DNA from: Desulfovibrionaceae bacterium
GTDB taxonomy: Bacteria; Desulfobacterota; Desulfovibrionia; Desulfovibrionales; Desulfovibrionaceae
Length of the DNA: 5,721 bases
Direction of reading: 5' to 3'
NCBI GenBank assembly: GCA_030539415.1
Contig: JAUNSE010000142.1
Coordinates: forward strand, 1 to 5,721
The first letter of the stretch is position 1. Every line of letters begins with the position of its first letter. The notes under the pieces were generated by a model. It ran no database searches, was not told the origin of the DNA, and worked only from the letters and a program-made list of their open reading frames with translations. Made by a program: the position numbers and the translations under genes. Positions 5,664 to 5,721 of the stretch are shown piece after piece.

Positions 5664-5721
5664 GACTTTGGGTCAGCCTTTACACGGCTCTGGCATGCAT
5701 GAACCTGCGCACAGGCGCGCG

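Larger units (their letters stand above)
5351..5721. other. Divergent regulatory region upstream of rfbF
   Basis: No convincing gene lies in these 371 bases. Reading left to right the stretch holds the rfbF ribosome binding site (5356-5362), a leader of about 180 nt with several inverted repeats, a promoter-like pair on the - strand (5537-5565), a 12-bp palindrome (5579-5590) and a promoter-like pair on the + strand (5635-5663). The last 60 bases contain ATGs at 5662, 5695 (same frame, open to the end) and 5699, but none has a ribosome binding site. The start of the rightward gene is probably beyond the window. Confidence 0.6.

Noticed and set aside
5662..5721. Start of a rightward gene at the ATG at 5662 or 5695
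   Set aside because: The frame is open to the edge but very short, the 5662 ATG overlaps the predicted -10 box, and neither has a ribosome binding site.

Overview
The window is GC-rich (about 60% by eye) and densely coding. It suggests a Gram-negative proteobacterium. A TRAP transporter, a TauE/SafE-type anion exporter and a CDP-sugar cassette together would suit a Desulfovibrionaceae-like sulfidogen, but no marker gene here fixes the taxon, so this is inference. I see no mobile elements, tRNA/rRNA or CRISPR.

Layout. Left part, + strand: the 3' half of a TRAP-transporter large membrane subunit (DctM type, 1-729), then a 189-bp gap with two strong hairpins, the second an apparent Rho-independent terminator, then a complete TauE/SafE-family permease (919-1671). 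Middle: a 145-bp convergent gap with a long GC-rich hairpin. Right part, - strand, read right to left: a promoter-like sequence near 5537-5565, a leader of about 180 nt, then rfbF (glucose-1-phosphate cytidylyltransferase, 4577-5350), rfbG (CDP-glucose 4,6-dehydratase, 3440-4573), an RmlC-like sugar 3,5-epimerase family cupin (2907-3443), and after a 106-bp gap a UbiA-family prenyltransferase (1817-2800). At the far right a second promoter-like sequence points out of the window, so the 5351-5721 interval looks like a divergent promoter region.

How the genes fit. RfbF makes CDP-glucose and RfbG turns it into CDP-4-keto-6-deoxyglucose. The cupin probably epimerises that intermediate. The three genes are almost without gaps (3 bp, then a 4-bp overlap) and form one translationally coupled unit for a surface-polysaccharide deoxysugar. 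The usual next enzymes (DdhC-type 3-dehydrase, a 4-ketoreductase, glycosyl- or methyltransferase) are not in the window. UbiA follows in the same direction with its own good ribosome binding site; whether it shares the transcript or the pathway is open. The TRAP and TauE genes are membrane transporters with no visible link to the sugar operon.

The genes belong to known families. The less ordinary signals are the four-segment, attenuator-like arrangement before tauE, the altered active-site signature of the RmlC-like cupin, the UbiA gene next to a CDP-sugar cassette, and the structured divergent promoter region. I found no convincing wholly new system.
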